A stretch of DNA of 22,720 bases from CAKSEI01 sp964403505 (GTDB lineage Bacteria; Bacillota; Clostridia; Oscillospirales; CAG-272), in contig CAYOFP010000026.1 of the NCBI GenBank assembly GCA_964403505.1, forward strand, positions 1-22,720. The letters are read 5' to 3'. How positions within the stretch are numbered: the first letter of the stretch is position 1; each line of letters begins with the position of its first letter. The notes under the pieces are model-generated. The model had not been told where the DNA came from. It was given only the letters and a program-made list of their open reading frames with translations, and ran no database searches. The translations under genes and the position numbers were made by a program. This document shows positions 14,325-22,584 of the stretch, in pieces.

Positions 14325-16922
14325 ATGAAAAAGAAACATTACGACGAAAACGAAAATATAGAATTTCCCGATCAAAAAATTACCGAGACGGTGATCGATA
14401 ACGAGATCCAGGGTTCATTTCTGTCCTACGCTATGTCGGTGCTCACGAGCCGTGCGCTGCCCGATGTGCGTGACGGTTTAAAACCTGTCCACCGCCGTAT
14501 CCTCTACGCAATGTATGAGGATCACCTGACGTATGATGCCGCATACAGAAAGAGTGCGACGACAGTCGGTAACGTGCTCGGCCGGTACCATCCGCACGGT
14601 GACTCCTCGGTATACGATGCGATGGTAAGGCTTGCTCAGTCATTTAATATGCGCTACACGCTTATCGACGGTAAAGGAAACTTCGGTAACGTAGACGGCG
14701 ATCCGGCGGCAGCATACCGTTATACCGAGGCGAAATTGCAGAAGATAACGAACGAGATCCTCGCCGATATCGAAAAGGACACGGTCGATTTCTTACCGAA
14801 CTTCGATTACTCACGCAAAGAGCCTGCGGTACTGCCCTCACGGTTTCCGAACCTGCTCGTAAACGGCAGTATGGGTATCGCCGTCGGTATGGCAACCAAC
14901 ATACCGACGCACAATCTCGGTGAGGTTATCGACGGCACGCTCTACTTTATGGATCATCCTGAGGCGAGTGTCGACGAGCTCATGCAGTACATCAAAGGCC
15001 CTGACTTCCCGACCTACGGCACGATATACGGCACGGCGGGAATAAAGAAAGCGTACGAGACGGGACGGGGCAAGGTCATGGTCCGTGCAACGTGCGAGAT
15101 CGAGGAAAATAAGAACCGCATTATCGTAACTGAGCTTCCCTACGGCGTAAATAAAGGCATGCTCGTCCAGAATATTGCGCACCTGCATCACGAAAAGCGC
15201 ATTGACGGTATCACGAGCCTCTTTGATCTGTCCGACAGACTGGGTATGCGCATCGTCATCGAATACAGACGGGATATCAACCCCGAGATACTGTTAAATC
15301 AGTTATATAAATATACAGAGCTCCAGTCTACCTGCGGTATGAACATGGTAGCGCTCGTAAACGGCACGCCGAAAACACTTTCACTCAAGGAGATACTGAC
15401 CCATTATATCGCCCATCAGGAGGAGGTCATTACACGGAGAACACGTTTTGACCTCGATAAGGCGGAAAAGAGAGCGCATATCCTCGAGGGATACCTCGTT
15501 GCGATCGACAATATCGACGAGGTCGTGCATATCATCCGCCATTCATCCTCTATCGCCGATGCAAAGACAAAGCTCACAGAGCGTTTCCCGCTCGACGAGA
15601 TCCAGGCACAGGCGATCGTCGATATGACCCTCGGCAAGCTGACAGGTCTTGAAACGCAGAAGATACAGGACGAGCTCGATAAATTGCTCGCTCTGATCGC
15701 TGACCTGAAGGATATCCTCGCACATGAGTGGAGGATCAAGGAGATCATCAAAGAGGAAATGACCGCCATCCGCGATAAATTCGCAGACGAGCGTAAGACG
15801 GCGATCGTCGAGAGCCACGAGGAGATCGACCTCGAGGATCTGATCGAGCGTCATGCGTGCGTCATTACCCTATCCCATGCGGGATATATCAAGCGTCAGC
15901 CGGCTTCTACCTACACGGCACAGAACAGAGGCGGCGTCGGCATCAAGGCGGCGTCTACCAAGGAAGAGGACTTTATCGAACAGGTCAAGGTCGTCAATTC
16001 CCACGCATTCTTACTCATGTTCACCTCGCTCGGCAAGATCTTCATAAAGAAGGCATACACCATCCCCGAGGGAAGCAGGATCTCAAAAGGAACGAATATC
16101 GTCAACCTGCTCGAGCTCTCCGATGGTGAAAAGATCACGGCGATGATCGCCGTAAACGAATTCTCGCCCGAGCGGTATCTCACCATGATAACGCTCAAGG
16201 GTATCGTGAAGCGCACGGCGCTCTCGGAATACGAATACCAGCGCAAGGGCGGCAAACGTGCCATTAAGCTCGACGAGGGCGACGAGCTGTCGTATGTATT
16301 CAATACAGACGGTAAGCAGGACATCATGATCGCTACCCACGAGGGCATCGCAAACCGATTCCACGAGGCGGCGGTGCGCACGGTCGGCCGTGTTTCGCGC
16401 GGTGTGAGAGGCATCAGGCTCGGCGAAGGCGACTTCGTTACGGGCGCTGCGATCGTCGACGATGAAAAGACGCTCGTGACCCTCACCGAAAAGGGCTACG
16501 GCAAGCGCACACCCTTCTCTGACTTCAAGGCGAAGGGCAGAGGCGGCAAGGGCGTTCACTGCCAGAAGATCAACGAAAAAACAGGTAAATGCTGCGGTAT
16601 CGCCGCAGTAAGCGAAAATGAAGACCTTATGATCGTTACGAGCGGCGGTATCATCATCCGCACGCCTGTCTCGGGTATCAATATCTACTCGAAGGATGCG
16701 CTCGGCGTTATCATCATGCGTACCCGTGACGGAAATGAGATATACAGCTTCTCGAGTATCGAGAACGAGAGCGAGGAAGAGCTGCTTGCGGCGGCTGAGG
16801 AGGCGGAAAACGCCGTGATCACCGATAACGCAGAGGGTGTCGACCTGCCCGACACACCCGACGATGATGCCGAAGAGGACATCATAGACGATGATGTCGC
16901 AGAGGACGAGGATGAGGAATAA
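14325..16922 (+). CDS. gyrA: DNA gyrase subunit A
   Basis: An 865-residue breakage-reunion subunit of gyrase. The catalytic tyrosine is Y133 in AAYRYTEAKL. The quinolone-determining region HPHGDSSVYDAMVR keeps serine 94 and aspartate 98, the wild-type residues, so no classical resistance change is visible. The C-terminal beta-pinwheel is present, but its GyrA box reads QRKGGKR rather than QRRGGKG. The protein ends in a strongly acidic tail of about 55 residues, rich in D and E. GAAAGGA upstream supports ATG 14325. The last bases overlap the start of the lipoprotein gene. Confidence 0.98.
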   Translation: MKKKHYDENENIEFPDQKITETVIDNEIQGSFLSYAMSVLTSRALPDVRDGLKPVHRRILYAMYEDHLTYDAAYRKSATTVGNVLGRYHPHGDSSVYDAMVRLAQSFNMRYTLIDGKGNFGNVDGDPAAAYRYTEAKLQKITNEILADIEKDTVDFLPNFDYSRKEPAVLPSRFPNLLVNGSMGIAVGMATNIPTHNLGEVIDGTLYFMDHPEASVDELMQYIKGPDFPTYGTIYGTAGIKKAYETGRGKVMVRATCEIEENKNRIIVTELPYGVNKGMLVQNIAHLHHEKRIDGITSLFDLSDRLGMRIVIEYRRDINPEILLNQLYKYTELQSTCGMNMVALVNGTPKTLSLKEILTHYIAHQEEVITRRTRFDLDKAEKRAHILEGYLVAIDNIDEVVHIIRHSSSIADAKTKLTERFPLDEIQAQAIVDMTLGKLTGLETQKIQDELDKLLALIADLKDILAHEWRIKEIIKEEMTAIRDKFADERKTAIVESHEEIDLEDLIERHACVITLSHAGYIKRQPASTYTAQNRGGVGIKAASTKEEDFIEQVKVVNSHAFLLMFTSLGKIFIKKAYTIPEGSRISKGTNIVNLLELSDGEKITAMIAVNEFSPERYLTMITLKGIVKRTALSEYEYQRKGGKRAIKLDEGDELSYVFNTDGKQDIMIATHEGIANRFHEAAVRTVGRVSRGVRGIRLGEGDFVTGAAIVDDEKTLVTLTEKGYGKRTPFSDFKAKGRGGKGVHCQKINEKTGKCCGIAAVSENEDLMIVTSGGIIIRTPVSGINIYSKDALGVIIMRTRDGNEIYSFSSIENESEEELLAAAEEAENAVITDNAEGVDLPDTPDDDAEEDIIDDDVAEDEDEE

Positions 16923-17493
16923 GCTCGTTTTGCTCATCCTGCTCGCCCTGACGCTCGGGCTCTGTGCGTGCAATAACTCGGGCATGTCCGATGAGGAGCT
17001 TGCACAGACGGCAGGAGCGCTCATCGAGGCATCGCATGAGATCAACACGATCTTTTACGGCGAGGGTCTGCCGGTCGATGAGAGCACATCGGTCATTGAG
17101 GACGAGGACGCCGCAGCGGTGGGAAACTACTGCCGTGTGACGGACGAGAGTCCCTATCAGTCGACAGATGAGATCAAAGCCGCAGCCGAACAGGTCTTTA
17201 CGAACGAATACCTCAATGAGATCTATGAAAGTGCCTTTGAGGGCAACGACATTCTGCGGCCAAGGTACGGTACCGATTCGCAGGGGCATCTCACTAGGGA
17301 TATCACGATCGGCACCTTAAAGCAGACCGACGAATGGACCGAGTGGGATCTCTCATCGATCAAAATAAAGAAGGCTTCGGCAGGAGCTGTCGTATTCTCG
17401 ATCACGGGAACATACCGGGGCGAGACAGAGGAGGAGGTCATGCAGATGGTAAAGACCTCGGGCGGCTGGCGATTAGACAGCCCGACGTATTAA
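16912..17493 (+). CDS. Putative lipoprotein of unknown function
   Basis: A 193-residue exported protein. The first 20 residues are a lipoprotein signal: basic MRNK, a leucine-rich core and the lipobox LCAC, with C20 the lipidated cysteine. The mature part is acidic and has the pattern YCRVTDE, YQSTDEIKAAAEQVFT and GWRLDSPTY, which suggests a compact alpha+beta domain. The alternation of a Y-x-V strand, a D-E-I-K helix and a final W-strand is faintly like the IseA (autolysin inhibitor) type, but I am not sure. ATG 16912 follows AGAGGA by 5 nt and overlaps the gyrA stop by 11 nt; an earlier ATG at 16891 is less likely. It is probably co-translated with gyrA, an odd partner for an envelope protein. 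Confidence 0.82.
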   Translation: MRNKLVLLILLALTLGLCACNNSGMSDEELAQTAGALIEASHEINTIFYGEGLPVDESTSVIEDEDAAAVGNYCRVTDESPYQSTDEIKAAAEQVFTNEYLNEIYESAFEGNDILRPRYGTDSQGHLTRDITIGTLKQTDEWTEWDLSSIKIKKASAGAVVFSITGTYRGETEEEVMQMVKTSGGWRLDSPTY

Positions 17494-17495
17494 CC

Positions 17496-17554
17496 CTTAA
17501 AAAATCTTAAATATTCTTAAATATAGCACCGTTTGGTGCAGATTGATGTATAAT
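17496..17554 (+). promoter_or_regulatory. recA promoter with phased AT repeats and a dyad over the -35
   Basis: A perfect -10, TATAAT, is at 17549-17554, predicting a start near 17560. The -35 position (17526-17531) reads GCACCG, far from consensus, and lies in the dyad GCACC-GTTT-GGTGC (17526-17539). Directly upstream, CTTAAA recurs at 17496, 17506 and 17516, exactly one helical turn apart, as expected of an UP element. No Bacillus-type LexA box (CGAACnnnnGTTCG) is seen, so the dyad may be the local damage-response operator; that is inference. Confidence 0.6.
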
Positions 17555-17556
17555 TT

Positions 17557-17717
17557 AGGCAATACCGCATAATTCTGACGGTGCAATTGCGCCGACAGAT
17601 TTTTCGTCAGACAAAACAAATTGAGGAGGCAAGAACAGAGCCTCTGCCGACGAAATTTGTGAAGTATGACGGAAAAGATGCAAGTAAGTGGCCGTTATGG
17701 ATTGTGCGGTATTGCCT
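17557..17717 (+). ncRNA. Structured recA 5' leader RNA (four helices), class unknown
   Basis: The arms 17557-17573 and 17701-17717 form a 17-bp helix (16 Watson-Crick pairs and one G-U). Three helices lie inside. P2 pairs CTGAC (17575-17579) with GTCAG (17606-17610) around GGTGC-AATT-GCGCC. P3 pairs ACAAATT (17616-17622) with AATTTGT (17654-17660) around GAGGC/GCCTC. P4 pairs TATGACGG (17665-17672) with CCGTTATG (17692-17699). The RNA would start almost exactly at the first arm and end 7 nt before AAGGAGG of recA. An alternative hairpin at 17575-17598, followed by ATTTTT, is terminator-like and excludes the outer P2 pairs. I see no signature of TPP, FMN, SAM-I, cobalamin, lysine, glycine or T-box classes. 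Confidence 0.65.
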
Positions 17718-17736
17718 TAACCCCAAGGAGGAAAAA

Positions 17737-18858
17737 ATGGCGAAAAAAAGCGCACCTGTAAAAAATGAGATGCCGACAACTGCCGAGGAAAAGAAAAAAG
17801 CGCTCGGCGTGGCTCTTTCCAAGATAGAAAAGGACTTCGGCAAAGGAACGATAATGAAGTTGGGCGAAAATCCCGAACTTGAGATCAGCGCTGTCTCGAC
17901 AGGCTCGCTGAATCTCGATTTTGCGCTTGGCATCGGGGGTCTTCCGAGAGGAAGGATCTCCGAGATATACGGGCCCGAGTCCTCGGGTAAGACGACGCTC
18001 GCACTTCACTGCGTTGCTGAGGTACAGAAGGCGGGCGGAACTGCCGCATACATCGATGCCGAGCATGCGCTCGATCCCGTATACGCAAAGAATCTCGGCG
18101 TTGATATCGACGAGCTCCTTGTTTCTCAGCCCGATTCGGGCGAGCAGGCGCTGTCTGTTGCAGAACAGCTCGTGCGCTCGGGTGCGATCGACATCGTGGT
18201 CGTCGACTCGGTCGCAGCGCTTGTTCCCCAGCAGGAGATCGACGGCGATATGGGCGCAAACCATGTCGGACTCCAGGCACGTCTTATGAGCCAGGGTATG
18301 AGAAAGCTCTCGAGCGTGATCGACCGCGGTAACTGCGTATTTATTTTCATCAACCAGTTACGTGAGAAGGTTGGCGTGGTCTACGGCAACCCCGAGGTCA
18401 CACCCGGCGGCCGTGCCTTAAAATTCTACGCATCCGTGCGGATCGAGGTACGCAAAGGCGAGAGCCTGAAAAACGGTACAGAGCAATACGGCAACCGTGT
18501 CAAGTGCAAGGTCGTTAAAAATAAGGTATCTCCGCCCTTCAAGACGGCAGAATTCGACATTCTTTTCGGCCGTGGTATCAATAAGACGGGCGAGATCCTC
18601 GATCTCGCAGTCGACCTCGAGCTGGTAGACAAATCGGGCGCATGGTTCTCATACGAGGGAGAGCGCATCGGCCAAGGGCGGGAGAATGCAAAAAAATACC
18701 TCGATGAGCACACAAATATCCGTGACGAGCTGGAAAAGAAGATCGGCGAGCATAAGAGCGAGCTCGATTTCTCAATGACCGAGTCCGACGTCGCACTTTC
18801 AGACACAAGCGATGACGAGGACGACGGCTTTGATATCTCCGTGCTCGATCTGAAATGA
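17737..18858 (+). CDS. recA: Recombinase RecA
   Basis: A 373-residue DNA strand-exchange ATPase, central to homologous recombination and to SOS induction through LexA cleavage. It has ALSKIEKDFGKGTIMKLG at the N-terminus, Walker A GPESSGKT at 79-86, VVDSVAALVPQQEIDG for Walker B and loop L1, and GNPEVTPGGRALKFYASVR for loop L2. It is slightly longer than usual because of an extended start and an acidic tail ending DDEDDGFDISVLDLK. ATG 17737 is chosen because AAGGAGG precedes it by 5 nt; the frame is open to a GTG at 17581, but that stretch is the structured leader. Its stop overlaps the recX start in ATGA. Confidence 0.98.
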   Translation: MAKKSAPVKNEMPTTAEEKKKALGVALSKIEKDFGKGTIMKLGENPELEISAVSTGSLNLDFALGIGGLPRGRISEIYGPESSGKTTLALHCVAEVQKAGGTAAYIDAEHALDPVYAKNLGVDIDELLVSQPDSGEQALSVAEQLVRSGAIDIVVVDSVAALVPQQEIDGDMGANHVGLQARLMSQGMRKLSSVIDRGNCVFIFINQLREKVGVVYGNPEVTPGGRALKFYASVRIEVRKGESLKNGTEQYGNRVKCKVVKNKVSPPFKTAEFDILFGRGINKTGEILDLAVDLELVDKSGAWFSYEGERIGQGRENAKKYLDEHTNIRDELEKKIGEHKSELDFSMTESDVALSDTSDDEDDGFDISVLDLK

Positions 18859-19307
18859 CAGAAGATTATAAAAAAACGCTGAACACAGCGTTGAATATCC
18901 TCGCTTATGCCCCCTGCACCGCAAAGACCCTTTGCGACAAGCTTTACCGCAAGGGCTATGCACGGGAGGATATCAAGGCGTGCGTAGAATATCTCTATAA
19001 AAAAGGGTATATCAATGAAAAAGAGCTCCTTATCCGCACAGTACAGCTTCGCGCGAGAAGAGGATACGGCAAGCGCCGTATCCTCGCTTACCTGAGGGAA
19101 AAAGGATTTTTAGGTCAGGTCATCGATGAAAATTTCGATGCGGCGTGCGAGGACATTGATTTCGTGAGATATTGCCGTGAACGAATCAGGCAGATGAGAA
19201 CGGGTGACCCCGATAAAATTCTTGCCTCGCTGAATCGGTACGGCTATGAATACACAATAATAAAACAGGCGATCCAAGAGGAACTAAGTGAAAATGAAGA
19301 AGTCTAA
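18855..19307 (+). CDS. recX: Regulatory protein RecX
   Basis: A 150-residue helical modulator that binds RecA filaments and limits or tunes their activity. Three-helix RecX repeats are visible: AYAPCTAKTLCDKLYRKGY, then a second repeat around ARRGYGKRRILAYLREKGF, then a partial third with ILASLNRYGYEYTIIKQAI. It is at the short end for the family. ATG overlaps the recA stop by 4 nt, so it is translated in step with RecA, the classic arrangement. It overlaps rimO by 20 nt. Confidence 0.92.
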   Translation: MTEDYKKTLNTALNILAYAPCTAKTLCDKLYRKGYAREDIKACVEYLYKKGYINEKELLIRTVQLRARRGYGKRRILAYLREKGFLGQVIDENFDAACEDIDFVRYCRERIRQMRTGDPDKILASLNRYGYEYTIIKQAIQEELSENEEV

Positions 19308-20619
19308 AATAGGATTTGTCTCGCTCGGATGCCCGAAAAATCTCATAGATACCGAGATCATGCTCAAAGAACTGAGCGATGTGGGCTATGAGATAACAGC
19401 TGATGAGACTGAGGCGGACGTTATCATAGTAAATACCTGCGCTTTTATCGAGAGCGCAAAGAAAGAGGCGATCGACAATATCCTCGATGTCGCATGGCTG
19501 AAGGAAAACAGGAATTTGCGCGGACTTATCGTGTGCGGATGCCTTTCCGAGCGGTATCGGGACGAGATATTCGCAGAACTTCCCGAGGTGGATGCGGTCG
19601 TGGGATGCGGCGGTATTCATTCTATCGTCGAGGCGGTAAAGAGTGTCCTCGACGGAAAGAAATACTCCTGCTATGACCCGATGGAAAAACTCGTTCTGGG
19701 CGGCGAGAGGATCGTGACAACGCCCGAGCATTTTGCATATCTCAAGATCGCCGAGGGGTGCGACAACCGTTGCACCTATTGCGCTATCCCGAATATCAGG
19801 GGGGCTTTCCGCTCCCGGAAAAAGGAGGATATCATCGCCGAGGCAAAGGACCTCGAGGCGATCGGAGCAAAGGAGATCGTTCTCGTCGCTCAGGACACGA
19901 CAAGGTACGGTGAGGATATTTACGGCGTGTATGCTCTGCCCTCACTGATCAGAGAGATAACCGAAAACACTGAGAAAGTAAAGATACGTCTGCTCTATTG
20001 TTATCCCGATAAGATAACAGACGAGCTTGTCGGGGAATTTAAAAATAACGACAGGGTAATCAAATATATCGACCTGCCCATTCAGCACATCAGCGAAAAG
20101 GTCTTGAAGAGAATGAACCGCCACGGCGGAGCGCAGGTAATAAGGGATGCGATAGAGAAGCTGCGTACGATAGACGGTATGATACTGCGTACCACGCTGA
20201 TTACCGGCTTCCCGGGCGAGGACGAAACCGACTTCGAGGAGCTGTGCGCTTTTGTTGCCGAGACGAAATTTGAGCGGCTTGGGGTGTTTCCCTACTCCCG
20301 TGAGGAGGGCACTCCCGCATACGATTTTCCCGATCAGATAGACGAGGAGGTAAAAGTCAGTCGTGCCGACATCATCATGCAGGCGCAGATGGCGATCTCC
20401 GATGAATTCAACGAACAGCAGATAGGAAGGACCTTTTCCGTGATATGCGAGGGTTTTGATCCTGTTTCCGAGTGTTATTTCGGCCGCTCCTATATGGATG
20501 CCCCAGAAATTGACGGAAAAATATATTTTACCGCACCCAAAGGTATAAAAGAGGGCACAGAGGTAAATGTTAAGATTACAGACACGCTTGACTTAGACCT
20601 CATAGGAGAGAAGATATGA
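19288..20619 (+). CDS. rimO: Ribosomal protein S12 methylthiotransferase RimO
   Basis: A 443-residue radical-SAM enzyme that methylthiolates an aspartate of ribosomal protein S12. The N-terminal domain carries the cysteines of the auxiliary iron-sulfur cluster (C15 in LGCPKN, C51 in NTCAF, C85 in CGCLSERY). The radical-SAM motif is C158-DNR-C162-TY-C165. The C-terminal TRAM domain runs from about 375 to the end. The opening LGCPKNLIDTE and the CDNRCTYC context favour RimO over MiaB. The GTG at 19288 has AGAGGA 5 nt upstream; ATG 19294 in the same frame is possible. It overlaps both recX and pgsA, so it sits inside the recA operon. Confidence 0.95.
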   Translation: MKMKKSKIGFVSLGCPKNLIDTEIMLKELSDVGYEITADETEADVIIVNTCAFIESAKKEAIDNILDVAWLKENRNLRGLIVCGCLSERYRDEIFAELPEVDAVVGCGGIHSIVEAVKSVLDGKKYSCYDPMEKLVLGGERIVTTPEHFAYLKIAEGCDNRCTYCAIPNIRGAFRSRKKEDIIAEAKDLEAIGAKEIVLVAQDTTRYGEDIYGVYALPSLIREITENTEKVKIRLLYCYPDKITDELVGEFKNNDRVIKYIDLPIQHISEKVLKRMNRHGGAQVIRDAIEKLRTIDGMILRTTLITGFPGEDETDFEELCAFVAETKFERLGVFPYSREEGTPAYDFPDQIDEEVKVSRADIIMQAQMAISDEFNEQQIGRTFSVICEGFDPVSECYFGRSYMDAPEIDGKIYFTAPKGIKEGTEVNVKITDTLDLDLIGEKI

Positions 20620-21218
20620 ACCTGCCAAATAAACTGACGATACTTCGTGTGATACTCGTGCCGGTATTTATGGCGTTTTTGACGATCGCTCCTTTGTATA
20701 ACGCTGTCGGAGATACGGCAGCGCGCCTCGCGGCGCTCGTTATTTTCATCATAGCATCGCTCACCGATATGCTCGACGGAAAGATCGCACGAAAATATAA
20801 CCTGATAACCGATTTCGGTAAATTCATGGATCCCCTCGCCGATAAGCTTATGATATTCGGCGCTCTGCTTGCTTTGCAGTATTACACATTTGCTACAAAG
20901 GGCGAGTCCATGTTCGGTCGGGTATTTGTGTGGGCGGCGTTTATCGTCATGTTCCGTGAGCTTGCTGTGACGAGCATGCGCCTTGTTATATCGGGCAAGA
21001 GCGGTAAGGTCATTGCTGCGCAGTGGTCGGGAAAGGTGAAGACCGTGACCCAGATGTTCTGCGTGATGTTTTGCATCGCCGAGCCGATCTGGTACGGCTA
21101 TTACGGTTCGACGCCGTATCTTTCCTATATTTTCGTCGCTGCAATGACGTTTATGACGCTGTACTCGGGAGTAGAGTACTTTATTAAGTTTATTCCTTTA
21201 ATGGATACAAATGAGTAG
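20616..21218 (+). CDS. pgsA: CDP-diacylglycerol-glycerol-3-phosphate 3-phosphatidyltransferase
   Basis: A 200-residue integral membrane enzyme making phosphatidylglycerol phosphate, the committed step to phosphatidylglycerol. The CDP-alcohol phosphotransferase motif is complete: D51, D54-G55, A58-R59, G68, D72 and D76. It starts MNLPNKLTILR as is typical, and several hydrophobic helices are visible (about 8-28, 38-50, 80-95, 103-120, 138-160, 168-190). It overlaps the rimO stop in ATGA. The rimO-pgsA pairing is common in Firmicutes. Confidence 0.95.
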   Translation: MNLPNKLTILRVILVPVFMAFLTIAPLYNAVGDTAARLAALVIFIIASLTDMLDGKIARKYNLITDFGKFMDPLADKLMIFGALLALQYYTFATKGESMFGRVFVWAAFIVMFRELAVTSMRLVISGKSGKVIAAQWSGKVKTVTQMFCVMFCIAEPIWYGYYGSTPYLSYIFVAAMTFMTLYSGVEYFIKFIPLMDTNE

Positions 21219-21225
21219 GTGAAAA

Positions 21226-22542
21226 ATGAGCAATTTATCAAATGGAAATCAAAACGACCGCTTTTCCGCAAAACCGTCAAACAAAATAGTACACACGAAC
21301 AGCGGAAATCCCACGGGCGCAAGCCGTGAGGAGATCATGGGCGCGCCCCGAAAGAAGGGCCGCATACCGAAAAAGACGCCTGCATGGAAGGTGCTTATGA
21401 CGGTTATCATAATTATTGTGTCTGTCGGCATCGTCTTCAGCTTTATGTGGACTTATTTCATAAAGGACGCGCTGATCGGCATGGTCGATAAGAACCTAGA
21501 GCCGACCGTTGATGCAAGCTCGAGTTTTACCGATGACGAGACTGGGCTTCCGGTGCTCGATGGCAACAGACGGGAAAAGGTCTATAATTTCCTCGTGATC
21601 GGCTTAAACGACGATACCGGAAACAATACCGATACCATGATGCTCATAAATTACGACGTTGCTGCAGGCAGCGTAAACGTCGTGCAGATACCGCGCGATA
21701 CCTATATCGACTGGACCTATAATTTCAGAAAGATAAATTCTATCTTCGCCGCAGGCTTTAACCGTTCGTCTGCTGCGGATAAGGCAGGAAGGCGTGCCGA
21801 CGGAGTCGAGGAGCTTTGCGGATTTATCGAAGCGAATATGTGCGTAAAGATAGACTTTTATGTTTTGGTCGACCTTACCGCGTTCCAGAATGTGATCGAC
21901 GCTATGGGCGGTGTCGAGGTCGACGTGCCCTGTGATATGGTCTATAACGACAATGAGCAAAATCTTCATCTTAATCTGAAGGCAGGAAAGCAAAAGCTAA
22001 ACGGCTATCAGGCGATGTGCTTCTGCCGGAACCGCCATTCGTGGGCGGATCAGGACTATGGCAGAATGGATATCCAGAAGTTATTTATCTCGGCCACTTT
22101 GAATCAGCTCAAGGCTAATATCACTGATCCTGCCGTACTTGCCAGCCTCGTCGAGAGCGCTTTCAAGAATGTGCAGACAAATCTGACCCTTGAAAACTGC
22201 ATATATTTTGCGACGCAGGTGATGAAAACAGATATGTCTCGTGTCCGTATGGTTACCCTGCCGACAGAAAGCTATGACAGATATATTATTGTGCTGAAGA
22301 GCGATATGCTCGATGTTATCAATAATTTTCTGAATGTGTACAGCGAACCGCTTACCTTCGAGGCGCTTGACCCCAAGTGTGCGTTCACCACAACAAGCAA
22401 CGCAGGCCTGCACAAAGCATATCTCTACGACAGGACAAACTATGATATTTACGACGCAAGCACGATAGAAGATAACGTGCAGTTCCACGAGGACCCTCAC
22501 CCCATCACGGGAGACTATTATAACGGAAATAACGGGAATTGA
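21226..22542 (+). CDS. LytR-CpsA-Psr (LCP) family cell-wall polymer ligase
   Basis: A 438-residue membrane-anchored enzyme of the family that transfers teichoic acids or capsular polymers from lipid carriers to peptidoglycan. A basic cytoplasmic N-terminus of about 55 residues precedes one transmembrane helix (about 56-79), and the rest lies outside. The LCP domain begins at NFLVIGLNDD and has the conserved TDTMML (D136), IPRDTY (R157, D158) and KINSIFAAGF. CRNRHSWADQDYGRMDIQK gives the later conserved arginines. The C-terminal 60 residues are family-unlike and polar. It starts 7 nt after pgsA and probably belongs to the same transcript. It is the last gene before a strong hairpin. Confidence 0.93.
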   Translation: MSNLSNGNQNDRFSAKPSNKIVHTNSGNPTGASREEIMGAPRKKGRIPKKTPAWKVLMTVIIIIVSVGIVFSFMWTYFIKDALIGMVDKNLEPTVDASSSFTDDETGLPVLDGNRREKVYNFLVIGLNDDTGNNTDTMMLINYDVAAGSVNVVQIPRDTYIDWTYNFRKINSIFAAGFNRSSAADKAGRRADGVEELCGFIEANMCVKIDFYVLVDLTAFQNVIDAMGGVEVDVPCDMVYNDNEQNLHLNLKAGKQKLNGYQAMCFCRNRHSWADQDYGRMDIQKLFISATLNQLKANITDPAVLASLVESAFKNVQTNLTLENCIYFATQVMKTDMSRVRMVTLPTESYDRYIIVLKSDMLDVINNFLNVYSEPLTFEALDPKCAFTTTSNAGLHKAYLYDRTNYDIYDASTIEDNVQFHEDPHPITGDYYNGNNGN

Positions 22543-22556
22543 TCAGGGTTTTTATT

Positions 22557-22584
22557 CAGGGAACTTTTTGAAAAAAGTTCCCTG
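22557..22584 (+). terminator. Strong hairpin after the LCP gene (repeat module A)
   Basis: CAGGGAACTTTTT (22557-22569) pairs with AAAAAGTTCCCTG (22572-22584) 14 nt after the stop codon. There is no T-run after the stem, but the stem's own A/T run resembles the bidirectional module A hairpins elsewhere. It probably ends the recA-to-LCP transcript. Confidence 0.6.

Noticed and set aside
16083..17048. 321-codon open frame on the minus strand inside gyrA
   Set aside because: It is antisense to a well-conserved gene and its residues mirror gyrA codon bias; similar long shadows occur opposite 4073-4885 and 1922-2491.
17557..17717. recA leader as 6S RNA, tmRNA, SRP RNA or a classical riboswitch
   Set aside because: None of the diagnostic sequences (tmRNA tag and tRNA-like end, SRP GNAR loop, TPP, FMN, SAM-I, cobalamin, lysine, glycine or T-box cores) was found, and the branched four-helix shape does not fit 6S RNA.
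17581..17736. Open frame extending RecA by 52 residues from a GTG
   Set aside because: It overlaps the structured leader, has no ribosome site at the GTG, and RecA with a normal N-terminus begins at ATG 17737 behind AAGGAGG. An open stretch of this length is not rare by chance.
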